Shown: positions 53,388 to 61,597, numbered from the stretch's first letter. The stretch is DNA of 64,000 nt from QHXW01 sp963752965 (GCA_963752965.1 CAVWAJ010000016.1:124001-188000), one strand, 5' to 3'. Numbers and translations: made by a program. The notes: generated by a model from the sequence alone, not told the origin.

Positions 53388-53852
53388 GTGAACGAAGAAT
53401 ACAAGAAAGAAGAACCGAGAGATGCAGGACTTACGACTGCTGCTCTGGCTGCTGCCGGCGCGCCAACAGCGTCGAAGACAGAACCAAAGCGAAAAGAGGC
53501 TCGCGCGGGCGGTGCCTCACCCATGGATGGTAGCGGCGTTGCAGCCGCAGGGGTTGCAACTGCTTTAGCCACGGACGAACAGGCAGCGCCCCTCTTTTCG
53601 CCCGAAGAAGCGAGGGAATTTCGCGCTCGCTGGGACGCCATCCAGGGGGGCTTTGTGGATGAGCCGCGCCAAGCGGTGGAGCAGGCTGATAGTCTGGTCG
53701 CGGGGGCGATGAAGCGCCTGGCGGAAATGTTTGCGGATGAAAGGGCGAAACTTGAAGGTCAGTGGGGTCGCGGCGACAGTGTCTCGACCGAGGATCTCCG
53801 TCTCGCACTGCGCCGTTACCGGTCATTTTTCGGACGCCTTCTTTCGATATAA
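53388..53852 (+). CDS. Soluble paralogue of the 52734 protein
   Basis: 154 residues: an Ala/Gly/Lys-rich N-terminus (about 1-65, probably disordered), then FRARWDAIQGGFVDEPRQAVEQADSLVAGAMKRLAEMF and STEDLRLALRRYRSFFGRLL, which match the C-terminal domain of the preceding gene (W-x-x-IQ-x-x-FVD-x-P, A-x-x-V/A-E-Q/A-AD-x-L). The start is a GTG. No catalytic motif; a partner-binding role is a guess. Confidence 0.65.
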   Translation: MNEEYKKEEPRDAGLTTAALAAAGAPTASKTEPKRKEARAGGASPMDGSGVAAAGVATALATDEQAAPLFSPEEAREFRARWDAIQGGFVDEPRQAVEQADSLVAGAMKRLAEMFADERAKLEGQWGRGDSVSTEDLRLALRRYRSFFGRLLSI

Positions 53853-54014
53853 ATCAAGCTGAGCTTCGTGTTATTCGACGAAATCGAGAAGCAATGGCCA
53901 CGGGCCTGCTTTTTCCGAAATGGCTGTGGGTTCGTTTCAGCGGAAAGCTCGGAGCGATGGTGCCAGGAGAGCGAAATCCTGGCTTCAGGAAGAAAGATGA
54001 AGGGATGACTTTTT

Positions 54015-54719
54015 ATGAGAATGAATTTAAAACAAAGTGTCTGGGTTCTGGCAATTGCCGGTTCCATGAGTACGGCCGCTTTCGCGGCGGACAGAGAAAT
54101 CAAGGTTGATGACAGGCTGGATGCTTCGGCCGAAACGCTGACCGATATGATGAGGGCTTCCGATCACGGTATCCCCCACGATCTGATCGATAAGGCGCAC
54201 TGCGTCGTTGTCATCCCTGGTATGAAGAAGGCCGGATTCATCTTCGGCGGCCAGTATGGCCGCGGGTTCGCGGTATGCCGCCGGCACGGTGGCTCGGGCT
54301 GGAGCGCCCCGGCCGGCATGCGGTCGGAAGGCGGTAGTTTCGGATTCCAGATTGGCGTTTCGGACACCGATGTTGTGTTGCTCGTGATGAATGACGGCGG
54401 AATGAAGCACTTATTATCCGATAAGTTTACCCTTGGCGGAGATGCATCCGTGGCGGCAGGCCCGATTGGCCGCTCCTTGACTGCTCAGACGGACGTGGAG
54501 TTGCAAGCGGAAATGCTGTCGTATTCCCGGTCGCACGGGGTGTTCGCAGGCATCTCGCTATCAGGCGCGACGCTTCGTCCGGATGACGATACGAACAAAG
54601 AACTCTACGGCCACGATGTAACCAATCGTGAAATTCTAACCGGAAAGTTCAAGGCCCCGGCGGCGGCGAGAAAGTTTGAAAGGGCGCTGAATCGGGAGTC
54701 GGCGCATCGCAGCCGATAG
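54015..54719 (+). CDS. SYLF-domain lipid-binding protein (Ysc84-like), secreted
   Basis: 234 residues. Signal peptide SVWVLAIAGSMSTAAFAA (cleavage after AFA). A SYLF domain fills the rest: DLIDKAHCVVVIPGMKKAGFIFGGQYGRGFAVCR, WSAPAGMRSEGGSFGFQIGVSDTDVVLLVMND, FTLGGDASVAAGPIGR and YSRSHGVFAGISLSGATLRPDDDTNKELYG. SYLF proteins bind phosphoinositide-like lipids in eukaryotes; bacterial members are periplasmic or outer-membrane-associated with unknown roles. Confidence 0.88.
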   Translation: MRMNLKQSVWVLAIAGSMSTAAFAADREIKVDDRLDASAETLTDMMRASDHGIPHDLIDKAHCVVVIPGMKKAGFIFGGQYGRGFAVCRRHGGSGWSAPAGMRSEGGSFGFQIGVSDTDVVLLVMNDGGMKHLLSDKFTLGGDASVAAGPIGRSLTAQTDVELQAEMLSYSRSHGVFAGISLSGATLRPDDDTNKELYGHDVTNREILTGKFKAPAAARKFERALNRESAHRSR

Positions 54720-55098
54720 GGCCGGCATTCGGATACGGAAGCGAGTACAATAGCGCGTCCCAGCGCTCGGTTTAGTTGTCTGGGTGGGATCTTTTCGGTG
54801 AATGCGCCCTACAGCAGATCACCCGAGGGGATACGAGCATTCAGGGCAAGCCCACGAGCACTTCCAAGACGCTCATCAGCAGACTCACGCGGCTACGCCT
54901 GGACATGGCATCGCCGCATTCCTCGCTGCGACTCAGTAACATCGCGCACAACGCGGCGGGACGTGAGTGTCTCTTTCCCTAGCGGGCTTCTCCGCGCTGC
55001 GCGCCCTCAAGCAACCAGTTGCGCCTCCCTCTCCGATTGCACGCCTGGGATAGACTCGGAGTTGTTGGTGCGGATCGGGGATACTGGAAACTTAGCGA
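54720..55098. other. Intergenic region
   Basis: About 380 bp with overlapping open frames of 68-147 codons that lack coding character. Nothing recognisable. Confidence 0.3.
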
Positions 55099-56169
55099 AT
55101 GAGCGCATCCTGGATGTCGAAACGAGGACCTCTGATCTTCCTCGCCGTCCTGCTGGCATCGCTCCTGCCCAGCCTGTTACGGATTGCCTGGCCGTTCCTC
55201 ACCTCATTCATCCTGGCTTCGATTCTTGCCATTGTGATTAACCCGGCAAACAAATGGCTCAGCCGGCGAGTCCATCGGCCTGGATTAGCCACATTCTTCA
55301 CCACCTTCGCAACCGTGTTTCTACTGGGAATAATCCTCGCGTTTGCCGGCCTTGCTCTGACCGAGGAACTGACGACCACTTACGACGGGCTTAGCCGGCG
55401 TTCTCTTGAGGAAGGTGGTTGGCCGGCTCTGGTCACACACACTGCCGATCGGGTTGTCGACGCATTGGCCACTCGTCTGCCTCTCAACAAAGATGCGATT
55501 CGGACGGAGCTCATCGACGACATGAGGACTGTTACCGGCTACCTGCGAAACAATGTCGGCGCCGCGGTTGGTGGCGTGACATACGTTTTGATCACGGGGC
55601 TGCTAACAACAATCTTTCTCTACTTCCTGCTCCGGCATGGCGAAAACTGGATCGGCCGGCTGGCCGCTCTGACTCCGCTCGATCCCCGTGTCACCGCCAG
55701 CCTCTTTCATACAGTGCATGACTCGGTCGTGGCGAACGTGAACGGCGTGCTGGCCGTCGCTTTCGCCCAAGGCCTGTTTCTCAGCCTAGGTTTCTGGTTT
55801 GTCGGCGTTCGGTCTCCCGTGCTCTGGGGCGCGATCGCTGGACTGGCCTCGATCATTCCGGTGGTGGGCAGTCCGCTGGTCTGGGTTCCGGTCGTAATCG
55901 CCTTTGTCTTCATGGGTTCCTATTGGAAAGCGCTGCTTCTGGGCCTCTGGGGCGCCCTCGTCGTCGGTGTCGTAGACAACGTGCTGCGGCCGTTCGTGGT
56001 CCGCGCACGCGACAAACAGCACCCGATGCTCATCGCGCTGGCGGCAATTGGTGGCACGTACGCATTTGGCGTTCTGGGAATTCTTCTGGGCCCCCTGGTG
56101 GTTTCGCTAGTCGCTGCACTGCTGAAGGAGATTCAAGAGTTGGTCTCGCCCAGCCGAGAGTACCTATGA
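55099..56169 (+). CDS. AI-2E family transporter (PerM-like permease)
   Basis: 356 residues with seven or eight membrane helices in the pattern of the AI-2E exporter family: three N-terminal helices (LIFLAVLLASLLPSLLRIAWPFLTSFILASILAIVINP), a helical extracytoplasmic part (about residues 90-145), and C-terminal helices with the family signature GLASIIPVVGSPLVWVPVVI and VVGVVDNVLRPFVVRARDKQHPMLIALAAIGG. Members export autoinducer-2 or act as Na+(Li+)/H+ antiporters; this one cannot be assigned. Intact. Confidence 0.88.
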   Translation: MSASWMSKRGPLIFLAVLLASLLPSLLRIAWPFLTSFILASILAIVINPANKWLSRRVHRPGLATFFTTFATVFLLGIILAFAGLALTEELTTTYDGLSRRSLEEGGWPALVTHTADRVVDALATRLPLNKDAIRTELIDDMRTVTGYLRNNVGAAVGGVTYVLITGLLTTIFLYFLLRHGENWIGRLAALTPLDPRVTASLFHTVHDSVVANVNGVLAVAFAQGLFLSLGFWFVGVRSPVLWGAIAGLASIIPVVGSPLVWVPVVIAFVFMGSYWKALLLGLWGALVVGVVDNVLRPFVVRARDKQHPMLIALAAIGGTYAFGVLGILLGPLVVSLVAALLKEIQELVSPSREYL

Positions 56170-56430
56170 CCGCTATTTCTCCGGTCCCGTTCGAAGTGCG
56201 GCTGTCCGCGCGTGCGGTCGATCCGGACCTGTAGTTGCGCCCCCGCGCGTTCCTTGGCGAAGAACAAGTCTGCCGGCTCAGCGCCCATCGCTTCCAGCCG
56301 GAAATGGTTTGAGATACCTTCGCCTGCAATCGCAGCTTGCCGCGGCAGTCGATCGCTTCCTTGTCGAACGGGTAGCTGTCGGCCAGACCCAGATCCGCGC
56401 CGGGGCTGGTCGGGACTTGCACGGTGATCG
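56133..56430 (-). pseudogene. AsmA-family protein C-terminal remnant
   Basis: The minus strand reads ADSYPFDKEAIDCRGKLRLQAKVSQTISGWKRWAL and then, one frame over, ADLFFAKERAGAQLQVRIDR, with GQPHF next, the conserved end of AsmA-like envelope proteins (F-x-G-x-L-x-x-x-A-x-x-S-x-T-x-x-G-W-K; P-F-F-x-K-x-G-A-G-T). There is a frameshift near 56280. It overlaps the end of the convergent permease gene. Only about 95 codons are left. Confidence 0.55.
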
Positions 56431-56824
56431 TCGATTCTTTCAGACGGTGGGGCTGGGCCTTATTCCCTGTCACTGCGGTTGTCGCAGAGTTTGTGCCAAG
56501 TAAACTTCGGCCCAGTAGCTTCAGACAGCAAAATCTGAGTTTAGGGCAGTCGCCAAGGTGAAGTTCCTTTCCACCATGGCCTGGACGTCACCACCAGGAC
56601 CGGGTATCTGCCTAGTGGTTCGCCCTGGGGATCTTACTTAGAATAAGCCAACACCAGAATGGGAAACAGAAATGTGCGGCCACTGTTTGCGAGCAGCTCG
56701 TATCGACGGCAAGCGTGATCACGACCGTGACTATCACCCGTGGGAGAGGATCAAGGTGCTCTTCCAACGATCCACGTCCAGGTGCTGAAACAATCAACGG
56801 TAAGTTCAAGGAAGGAGACTGCGC

Positions 56825-57007
56825 ATGTGTGACTATTCTCTAATGTCTATTCCGAACCGCCTGGCAAGTGAGGGCGAAGAATTGGTCGTTCACTGGTTCG
56901 AAACGGGAGATACCCTCGTTTCAAATCAACGCAGGCCGCGGGAACCAAAGTCCACCTCGATCTCGACTTTCCTGTCGCGGTCCTTGTGGATTTCCTCGGC
57001 AACGTGA
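56825..57007 (+). pseudogene. Truncated conserved protein next to the relaxase
   Basis: Begins MCDYSLMSIPNRLASEGEEL with AAGGAG upstream. This N-terminus is that of a conserved protein of about 100 residues (MCDYSLM...PNRLA.EGEELV.HRF.TGS). The similarity ends after about 27 residues near 56905, exactly where the relaxase gene (antisense) begins to occupy the DNA. The gene was cut by the arrival of the mobility module. Confidence 0.55.
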
Positions 57008-58401
57008 ACGAGCGCAGACTGATATCGTCCCAACCATCCGTTCCAGCCACTTTCGACGGGGATAATGTCGTGCTTCATCAGCCGTTGTGCGCCCTCGAGA
57101 AAGTGGCGCTTATTCTGGAGTAGCTCTTCGGCATCACCGAGGTCGTCAACTTGTAGTGTGGGGCGGCCATCTTCGGCAGACATTCTGCGCAAGCGAATGA
57201 AAGAGTTCGTCCGGAGCTTGCCGAGGCTTCGCGCGTAGTGGATTTCGGGTGTGTAGTAGACGTGGTGAAGTCTGCCGTCGGTCCCTTCGAGCAACAGGTA
57301 AATCCCGCCGGTTTCCCGGCCCGCTTCCTCTTCTCCATGCAGGACGACACGGCCCTCCAGCAACTTCAGTTTTCGCAGGTCCTCGACGACCAGTTGCAGC
57401 CTTTCATCGGAGAGGAGGGCGCCATGCGCTGCCAGCATCTTCTGCCGGTCGTTGGCGCGCTGCATGGCTCGCAAGATGCTTTCGAAATCGCACCGGACAC
57501 GCCAGGAGTCGCCATCACTTGTTTCCGCCAAGCCCATATCTCTCAGTGTGAGAAGGCGTGCCGCGATATGGTGTGCCACGCTCTTTGGAAAGCCTTGGGG
57601 ATGGGGATCGTTCGGGTTTATGTGGATCGTGAAGTAAAGAGACGCGTCATCGTCTCCGGGTACCCGTCGTGCATCGTTACTTCGATTGATCATCCGGTCG
57701 AGCGACGTATACCGGAATTGACTGACCTCACGCCGATAGGCCTCGGCGGCATCGAGCGATGTTCGATACCCCAGTTGCATGGTGCACAGGTCCTCAGCCA
57801 CAGCCCGGATTCCGTGCTTCACGTAATCCCGACCCAGCATGAGAGCCGAACCATCGGCTCTTCTCCCCCGCAAGGCGACATGAACGTGGGGATGCCCAGT
57901 GTTGAAGTGGGATACGGCCACCCACTCGAGACGCGTCGCCAAGTCTCGTTCCATCCGTGTCATCAAGTCGCGGGTTAATCGTTCCAGGTCCACCCGATCG
58001 CCAAACTCCGGCGAGATGATGAATTTAAACAGGCGCCTATCGCCTGACTTCTGCCAATCGTCCAGCATGGCCACAAGGTCCTTGGCTCGTGCGCCTTCGT
58101 TGAAAGCGCCGCGCCCGTCGCTGTTGCGAATGGCGGCTTCGCGCATGAGGTACCGACCGTGGGCTTTCCATTGGCCGTGGGTCTTGTTTTGGGAGTAAAT
58201 GACGCGAACGGCACAACGTTGGCGGTAGGGCTTGCGCGGACGGCCCGAAGAGCCCGACGATGCATTTCGGCGAGCCTTCCTGGACATGCGAGCAAAGTAA
58301 AGGACCTGCTTGAACGCCAGAGACCAAGCCCGTGGCTCGTTGGAGCGCGACCGCCGCGGCCTCCTCGGATAGAGGCGGAACTCCCGTTCGTCCATGTTCA
58401 C
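56926..58401 (-). CDS. Mobilization relaxase (VirD2-like)
   Basis: 491 residues; predicted to nick the transfer origin and pilot DNA strand transfer. The N-terminal relaxase domain has KAHGRYLMREA (about residue 80) and the metal-binding histidine motif HFNTGHPHVHVALRG (about 164-178). RYTSLDRMI (about 231) may hold the helper Tyr. The C-terminal half resembles relaxases with a DUF3363-type extension (LVVEDLRKLKLLEGRVVLHGEEEAGRE, VESGWNGWLGRYQSALV). It starts with GTG at 58401, overlapping the stop of the upstream accessory gene; ATG 58395 is possible. No type IV secretion or coupling protein gene is present, so transfer would need a helper element. Confidence 0.88.
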   Translation of the reverse strand: MNMDEREFRLYPRRPRRSRSNEPRAWSLAFKQVLYFARMSRKARRNASSGSSGRPRKPYRQRCAVRVIYSQNKTHGQWKAHGRYLMREAAIRNSDGRGAFNEGARAKDLVAMLDDWQKSGDRRLFKFIISPEFGDRVDLERLTRDLMTRMERDLATRLEWVAVSHFNTGHPHVHVALRGRRADGSALMLGRDYVKHGIRAVAEDLCTMQLGYRTSLDAAEAYRREVSQFRYTSLDRMINRSNDARRVPGDDDASLYFTIHINPNDPHPQGFPKSVAHHIAARLLTLRDMGLAETSDGDSWRVRCDFESILRAMQRANDRQKMLAAHGALLSDERLQLVVEDLRKLKLLEGRVVLHGEEEAGRETGGIYLLLEGTDGRLHHVYYTPEIHYARSLGKLRTNSFIRLRRMSAEDGRPTLQVDDLGDAEELLQNKRHFLEGAQRLMKHDIIPVESGWNGWLGRYQSALVHVAEEIHKDRDRKVEIEVDFGSRGLR

Positions 58402-58820
58402 TGTATGCGATCCATCAGCTCGGCCAACGCGGCGCGGGAATCTCCAGCCATGCTCATGCCGACGGTTTTGATGAACCGTTCGTAACGAGCCTTGCCGCGC
58501 GCCACGGCTTGCGCATAGGCCTCACCAGATGGTTCCTGCAGGCATGTCAATAGAGTCTTTGTTAACGAGTCTACGAACGCAAACAACGCCTGCTGGCCGG
58601 TGGACATTTTCCGCATCTCCTGGGCCAGCCGGTCGATGGTGGCGATGATACGCTCCTCCGATTCATCAAAGACCGGTTTTCTGCTGGTTAGTTCATTTTC
58701 AATGGCTGCACGGATAAAGGCGCTGGGGGAGGAGAATCCCTTTTCTCTGGCAGCGGCCTCCAGTTTCTGAGCCAGGTCCTTCGTCAGTTTCATGCCTCGG
58801 TAGACAGTCAGGTTTGACAT
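58398..58820 (-). CDS. Ribbon-helix-helix mobilization accessory protein
   Basis: 140 residues. An N-terminal ribbon-helix-helix (residues 1-45; NLTVYRGMKLTKDLAQKLEAAAREKGFSSPSAFIRAAIENEL) is followed by a coiled helical domain (ERIIATIDRLAQEMRKMSTGQQALFAFVDSLTKTLLTCL). MobC-like proteins of this design bind near oriT and help the relaxase. Its stop overlaps the relaxase start, so the two are coupled. Confidence 0.75.
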   Translation of the reverse strand: MSNLTVYRGMKLTKDLAQKLEAAAREKGFSSPSAFIRAAIENELTSRKPVFDESEERIIATIDRLAQEMRKMSTGQQALFAFVDSLTKTLLTCLQEPSGEAYAQAVARGKARYERFIKTVGMSMAGDSRAALAELMDRIQ

Positions 58821-59344
58821 GCGTTTGATCCCTCTACCTTAAAGGGAATGGCAGAGGCCTTCCGTGACAGCTGGAACGAAAAATTTTGAGCCGTTGAACA
58901 GCTGTTTTACGATGGAGCTGTTTTGTTGAACCGAGTAACGCACTGGAACAACGAAACATAGACACCAAAGCGACGGTAGCTGTTTGATCCTTTATGTTCC
59001 ACTACCCGATTTTTTGATGATTATTCAGCTGGCGTGCGGCATTTTCTTCCGCGACATGTTGCGAATTGTCGCGTTCTGTACACGAAATGTCCCCAGAATG
59101 TCGCGCCCCCATGCTTTTGTCGCGATCCGTCTCGCTCTGTACACGTTCTGTACACATTCTGTCTCGGTTTCGTTCCCTCGCACTTTTTTTGTGTGAAGGT
59201 GTCACGAACCGGCTTCGCCACTCCCTTATAGGTAGAGGGGCAAGAATTACCATTGAACGACCAAGGAGCCGCAATGAGGCTGGGAGAGTCATCGTGAGTT
59301 CGTCCGCACCACCAATCTCGCAGCGCTTCGTGCAGGTTTCGCCG
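58821..59344. other. Non-coding region, candidate oriT and regulatory region
   Basis: About 520 bp between the mob operon and the divergent helix-turn-helix gene. It contains three tctgtacac repeats (59075-59083, 59136-59144, 59147-59155), a partial fourth at 59158, and several tgtcgcg copies. An origin of transfer is usually just upstream of the mob operon, so oriT probably lies here; no nic site can be named. Confidence 0.45.
59074..59155 (+). repeat. Iteron-like tctgtacac repeats
   Basis: Three exact 9-mers, the last two in 11-bp register (one helical turn), plus a degenerate unit ttctgtctcg after them. The core TGTACA is palindromic. This fits cooperative binding by the adjacent helix-turn-helix protein or the mob accessory protein. 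Confidence 0.55.
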
Positions 59345-59596
59345 ATGGATAGGCCGATGGCGGACGCAAGAAACGTCCCCCATCAGGACGGCGCTCTCGA
59401 ACGGCACTTCTCGATTCAAGAAATTGCCGAGCTGTGGGGTCTGTCTGAGAACTCAGTCCGAGAACTCTTCAAGACGGAGCCGGGTGTCGTCCGAATTCAA
59501 CGTCCGAAGTCTCGCTTCAAACGGGCATACACGACGATTAGAATCCCAAGGAGCGTTTTGGAGCGCGTTCACCGTAGGATGTCGTTTGTGGCTTGA
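59345..59596 (+). CDS. Helix-turn-helix protein, probable excisionase/regulator
   Basis: 83 residues from the ATG at 59345; the open frame is longer and the start uncertain. The core HFSIQEIAELWGLSENSVRELFKTEPGVVRI, followed by YTTIRIPRSVLERVHRR, is an excisionase/MerR-like winged helix. It lies within the mobility module, near the repeat cluster and 0.7 kb from the integrase, as excisionases or element regulators do. Confidence 0.7.
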   Translation: MDRPMADARNVPHQDGALERHFSIQEIAELWGLSENSVRELFKTEPGVVRIQRPKSRFKRAYTTIRIPRSVLERVHRRMSFVA

Positions 59597-59619
59597 GTTT
59601 CCGGAGTCTGCAGGACAAG

Positions 59620-59844
59620 CTACGGACGATCCTGGTCCTCGGGTTCCGCGTCGGGGAGTTCTTCCAATGCTCGCTCGAACTCTTCCCTATTGAAGAGCCT
59701 GGCACGGGACTCGATGTACTCGCGGCTGGCCAGGCGATTTACAAGCACTGCGGACACGAATTCTTCAACGGAGACGTGGTCCTTGGCTGCAAGCTCAGCA
59801 GCCCTGTTGTACAAATCCTCGGGTACGGCGATAGTCTTGCTCAT
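59620..59844 (-). CDS. Antitoxin of a PIN toxin pair
   Basis: 74 residues: ribbon-helix-helix-like start (KTIAVPEDLYNRAAELAAKDHVSVEEFVSAVLVNRLA) and an acidic C-terminal tail (ELPDAEPEDQDRP) that could neutralise the toxin. It starts inside the toxin stop (ATGA overlap), so the toxin gene comes first, the reverse of the usual order but known for some PIN pairs. Confidence 0.75.
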   Translation of the reverse strand: MSKTIAVPEDLYNRAAELAAKDHVSVEEFVSAVLVNRLASREYIESRARLFNREEFERALEELPDAEPEDQDRP

Positions 59845-60260
59845 ATCCCCTCTTCTATTGTCCGCAAAAATTCGCGCGGTGTCAGTACCCGAATTCCAAA
59901 TCCCTCAACACCCACGAAATGACGGACGTTGTGCGTGACAATCGCATGCGCCCGGCCGGCTACGGCTAGTTCCAGGAGGAATTCGTCGCTGGGGTCCGGG
60001 AGAAACGGCCGCAGCCGGAAGTGAATATCGGTCTCGCGGCCGAAGAAACAGAAGGCGCGGATGATGGCTTCGACCGTTGACTCGGGAATCTTAAGCAGTT
60101 GCGCTTGACGCTTTCCGACGGCCTCGTACTCGAGAATCAGCGGTACCGAAATCAAAGGTACCCACCCCTGGCCGATCCTGCGGAGGATCGCGACGGAAGC
60201 TCCGCGTCGGGACCGAAGCGCCGAGATGACCACGTTCGTATCGAGGACGACGACTTCCAT
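59841..60260 (-). CDS. PIN-domain toxin (putative RNase)
   Basis: 139 residues over one PIN domain of the COG1569 type. Acidic active-site candidates: LDTNVVISAL (Asp 7), LILEYEAV (Glu), LPDPSDEFLLELA (Asp) and AIVTHNVRHF near the end. Such toxins cut RNA and stabilise mobile elements. It sits 15 bp downstream of the integrase gene on the same strand, so integrase, toxin and antitoxin may share a transcript. Confidence 0.85.
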   Translation of the reverse strand: MEVVVLDTNVVISALRSRRGASVAILRRIGQGWVPLISVPLILEYEAVGKRQAQLLKIPESTVEAIIRAFCFFGRETDIHFRLRPFLPDPSDEFLLELAVAGRAHAIVTHNVRHFVGVEGFGIRVLTPREFLRTIEEGI

Positions 60261-60275
60261 GGCGTTTGTTAGGCG

Positions 60276-61421
60276 TTACTTGGCCTTCGCCTTGCCGCCC
60301 TCGATCACGCCGAATGTCTCCCAGGTCTTGGCCACATGGGCTTTGAGGATTTCCTGCCGGGCCTGGACCCAGGAGGCGTAATGCTTCTCCGTGATCCGCA
60401 CGCTGCTGTGACCGAGGAGAACGGACACCTCCTCCATCGGTACTCCCTTCTTGAGCAGTTCTACCGCAAATGTGTGCCGGAACCGGTGCGGGTGGCCGCC
60501 CCGGACTTTAGCTGTGATGAAGACTTGGGCCAGCTTGCGGCGCCAGAGATCGCTCGCCGTCTCCATGCGGAGGGACTCTGGGCCGGTAAACAGATACTGG
60601 CCGTGCCGAACTTGGATCGCCCTGACCAGGCTCATCACGAAGGGAGGAAGCGGCACATAGACGTGCGTGCCGCTTTTCTGCGTGTAGAGGAAGAGATCGT
60701 TCTCTTTGAAGCGTTCGAGCGTGAGCATCGAGGCATCGCCGATGCGCAGCCCGGAATACCGGAGCACTAGCACGAACGCGAGCAAGTCGTCATTCGTACA
60801 ACCCTGAAGTCGAACTTCCCGGCAAGCCTTCACAATACGTTCCATCTCAGCAGGCTCGAACGGAAGCTTTTGAGTGTCACGGATATTGGCCGGCCCGCGG
60901 ACGAGTTTCGCTGGATTCGCGCCGATCCAGTCGTTCTCGCTGGCGAATCGGAAGAAAGCCTTGACCCGTTCGAGTTTCTTCAGCGCCGTCCGCGGGCTGA
61001 GCTTCCAGGAATCACGGAACTCACGGAGCGCCTCTCCGTCGAGCTGCTTCAGGTACAGAAAGCCTTGCTTGGCGGCGAACTCCTCCAGATGACGCAGCAT
61101 CAAGCGATACTTGCGAAGAGTGGACTCGCCGAGCCGCCGCCCCGACTCCGCGTCTTTGAGGAATCGCTCCTTTGCCTCAACGATTGTGATCGGTTGCGCC
61201 TGCCCCTCCTCGGGCAACGGGTCCCACGAACCCCGCGCTTCCGCCTCCGCAACCTGCCTCTGCGCCCTCTGCCAATTCGATGTGTGTAGGCTCTTTCGGA
61301 GGAAACGGTCGCCGCACTTGCCCTCTACGTGGATCGGACAGGAGCAACGCCGGTGGGTTCGGTCGTGCTTCGGTTTCTTACTGGCGCAGCGCGGCCCGTG
61401 GAGGCGGAAGATGCTCAGCAC
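60276..61421 (-). CDS. int: Tyrosine recombinase/integrase of the element
   Basis: 381 residues. The N-terminus is Cys/His-rich (CASKKPKHDRTHRRCSCPIH) and may bind zinc. An arm or core-binding SAM-like domain (about residues 90-175) is followed by the catalytic domain: Arg in LRYSGLRIGDASML, His-x-x-Arg in HPHRFRHTFAVELLKKG, His in LLGHSSVRITEKHY, with the Tyr nucleophile in the same segment. It reads away from the tRNA-Ser 3' end, with its start 87 bp from it, the typical place for an integrase that uses that tRNA as attachment site. Confidence 0.93.
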   Translation of the reverse strand: MLSIFRLHGPRCASKKPKHDRTHRRCSCPIHVEGKCGDRFLRKSLHTSNWQRAQRQVAEAEARGSWDPLPEEGQAQPITIVEAKERFLKDAESGRRLGESTLRKYRLMLRHLEEFAAKQGFLYLKQLDGEALREFRDSWKLSPRTALKKLERVKAFFRFASENDWIGANPAKLVRGPANIRDTQKLPFEPAEMERIVKACREVRLQGCTNDDLLAFVLVLRYSGLRIGDASMLTLERFKENDLFLYTQKSGTHVYVPLPPFVMSLVRAIQVRHGQYLFTGPESLRMETASDLWRRKLAQVFITAKVRGGHPHRFRHTFAVELLKKGVPMEEVSVLLGHSSVRITEKHYASWVQARQEILKAHVAKTWETFGVIEGGKAKAK

Positions 61422-61445
61422 CCTTCCATTCTATGGGAACGAGGC

Positions 61446-61464
61446 ACGAATTTATTACGAATTT
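61446..61464 (+). repeat. 19-bp terminal motif, right copy
   Basis: acgaatttattacgaattt, identical to 299-317, between the integrase start and the tRNA-Ser 3' end. A candidate integrase arm site. Confidence 0.45.
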
Positions 61465-61507
61465 CTGAGAGCCCTCTCGTAAGATATTGGTTCAGAACAA
61501 GATACTC

Positions 61508-61533
61508 TGGCGGTGAGGGTGGGATTCGAACCC
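61508..61533 (-). repeat. Proximal attachment site (3' end of tRNA-Ser)
   Basis: 26 bp identical to 192-217, part of the intact tRNA-Ser gene. The integrase gene adjoins it on the element side. Confidence 0.7.
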
Positions 61534-61597
61534 ACGGAACCCGTAAAGGCTCAACGGTTTTCGAGACCGCCCGATTCAACCGCTCTCGCACCTCACC
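61508..61597 (-). tRNA. tRNA-Ser (CGA)
   Basis: 90 nt including an encoded CCA. The acceptor stem GGTGAGG/CCTCACC, a long class II variable arm, the T loop GGTTCGAATCC and the anticodon loop CTCGAAA (anticodon CGA, reading UCG) are all visible. It is intact although an element is inserted at its 3' end, as expected when the element brings a matching 3' segment. Confidence 0.93.

Noticed and set aside
56660..56783. Short open frame starting MCGHCLRAARIDGKRD
   Set aside because: Only about 39 codons, no ribosome site and no family; its Cys-His start is probably chance.
56926..61421. Interpretation as a conjugative (self-transmissible) element
   Set aside because: Only relaxase and accessory genes are present; no coupling protein or type IV secretion genes occur anywhere in the window.
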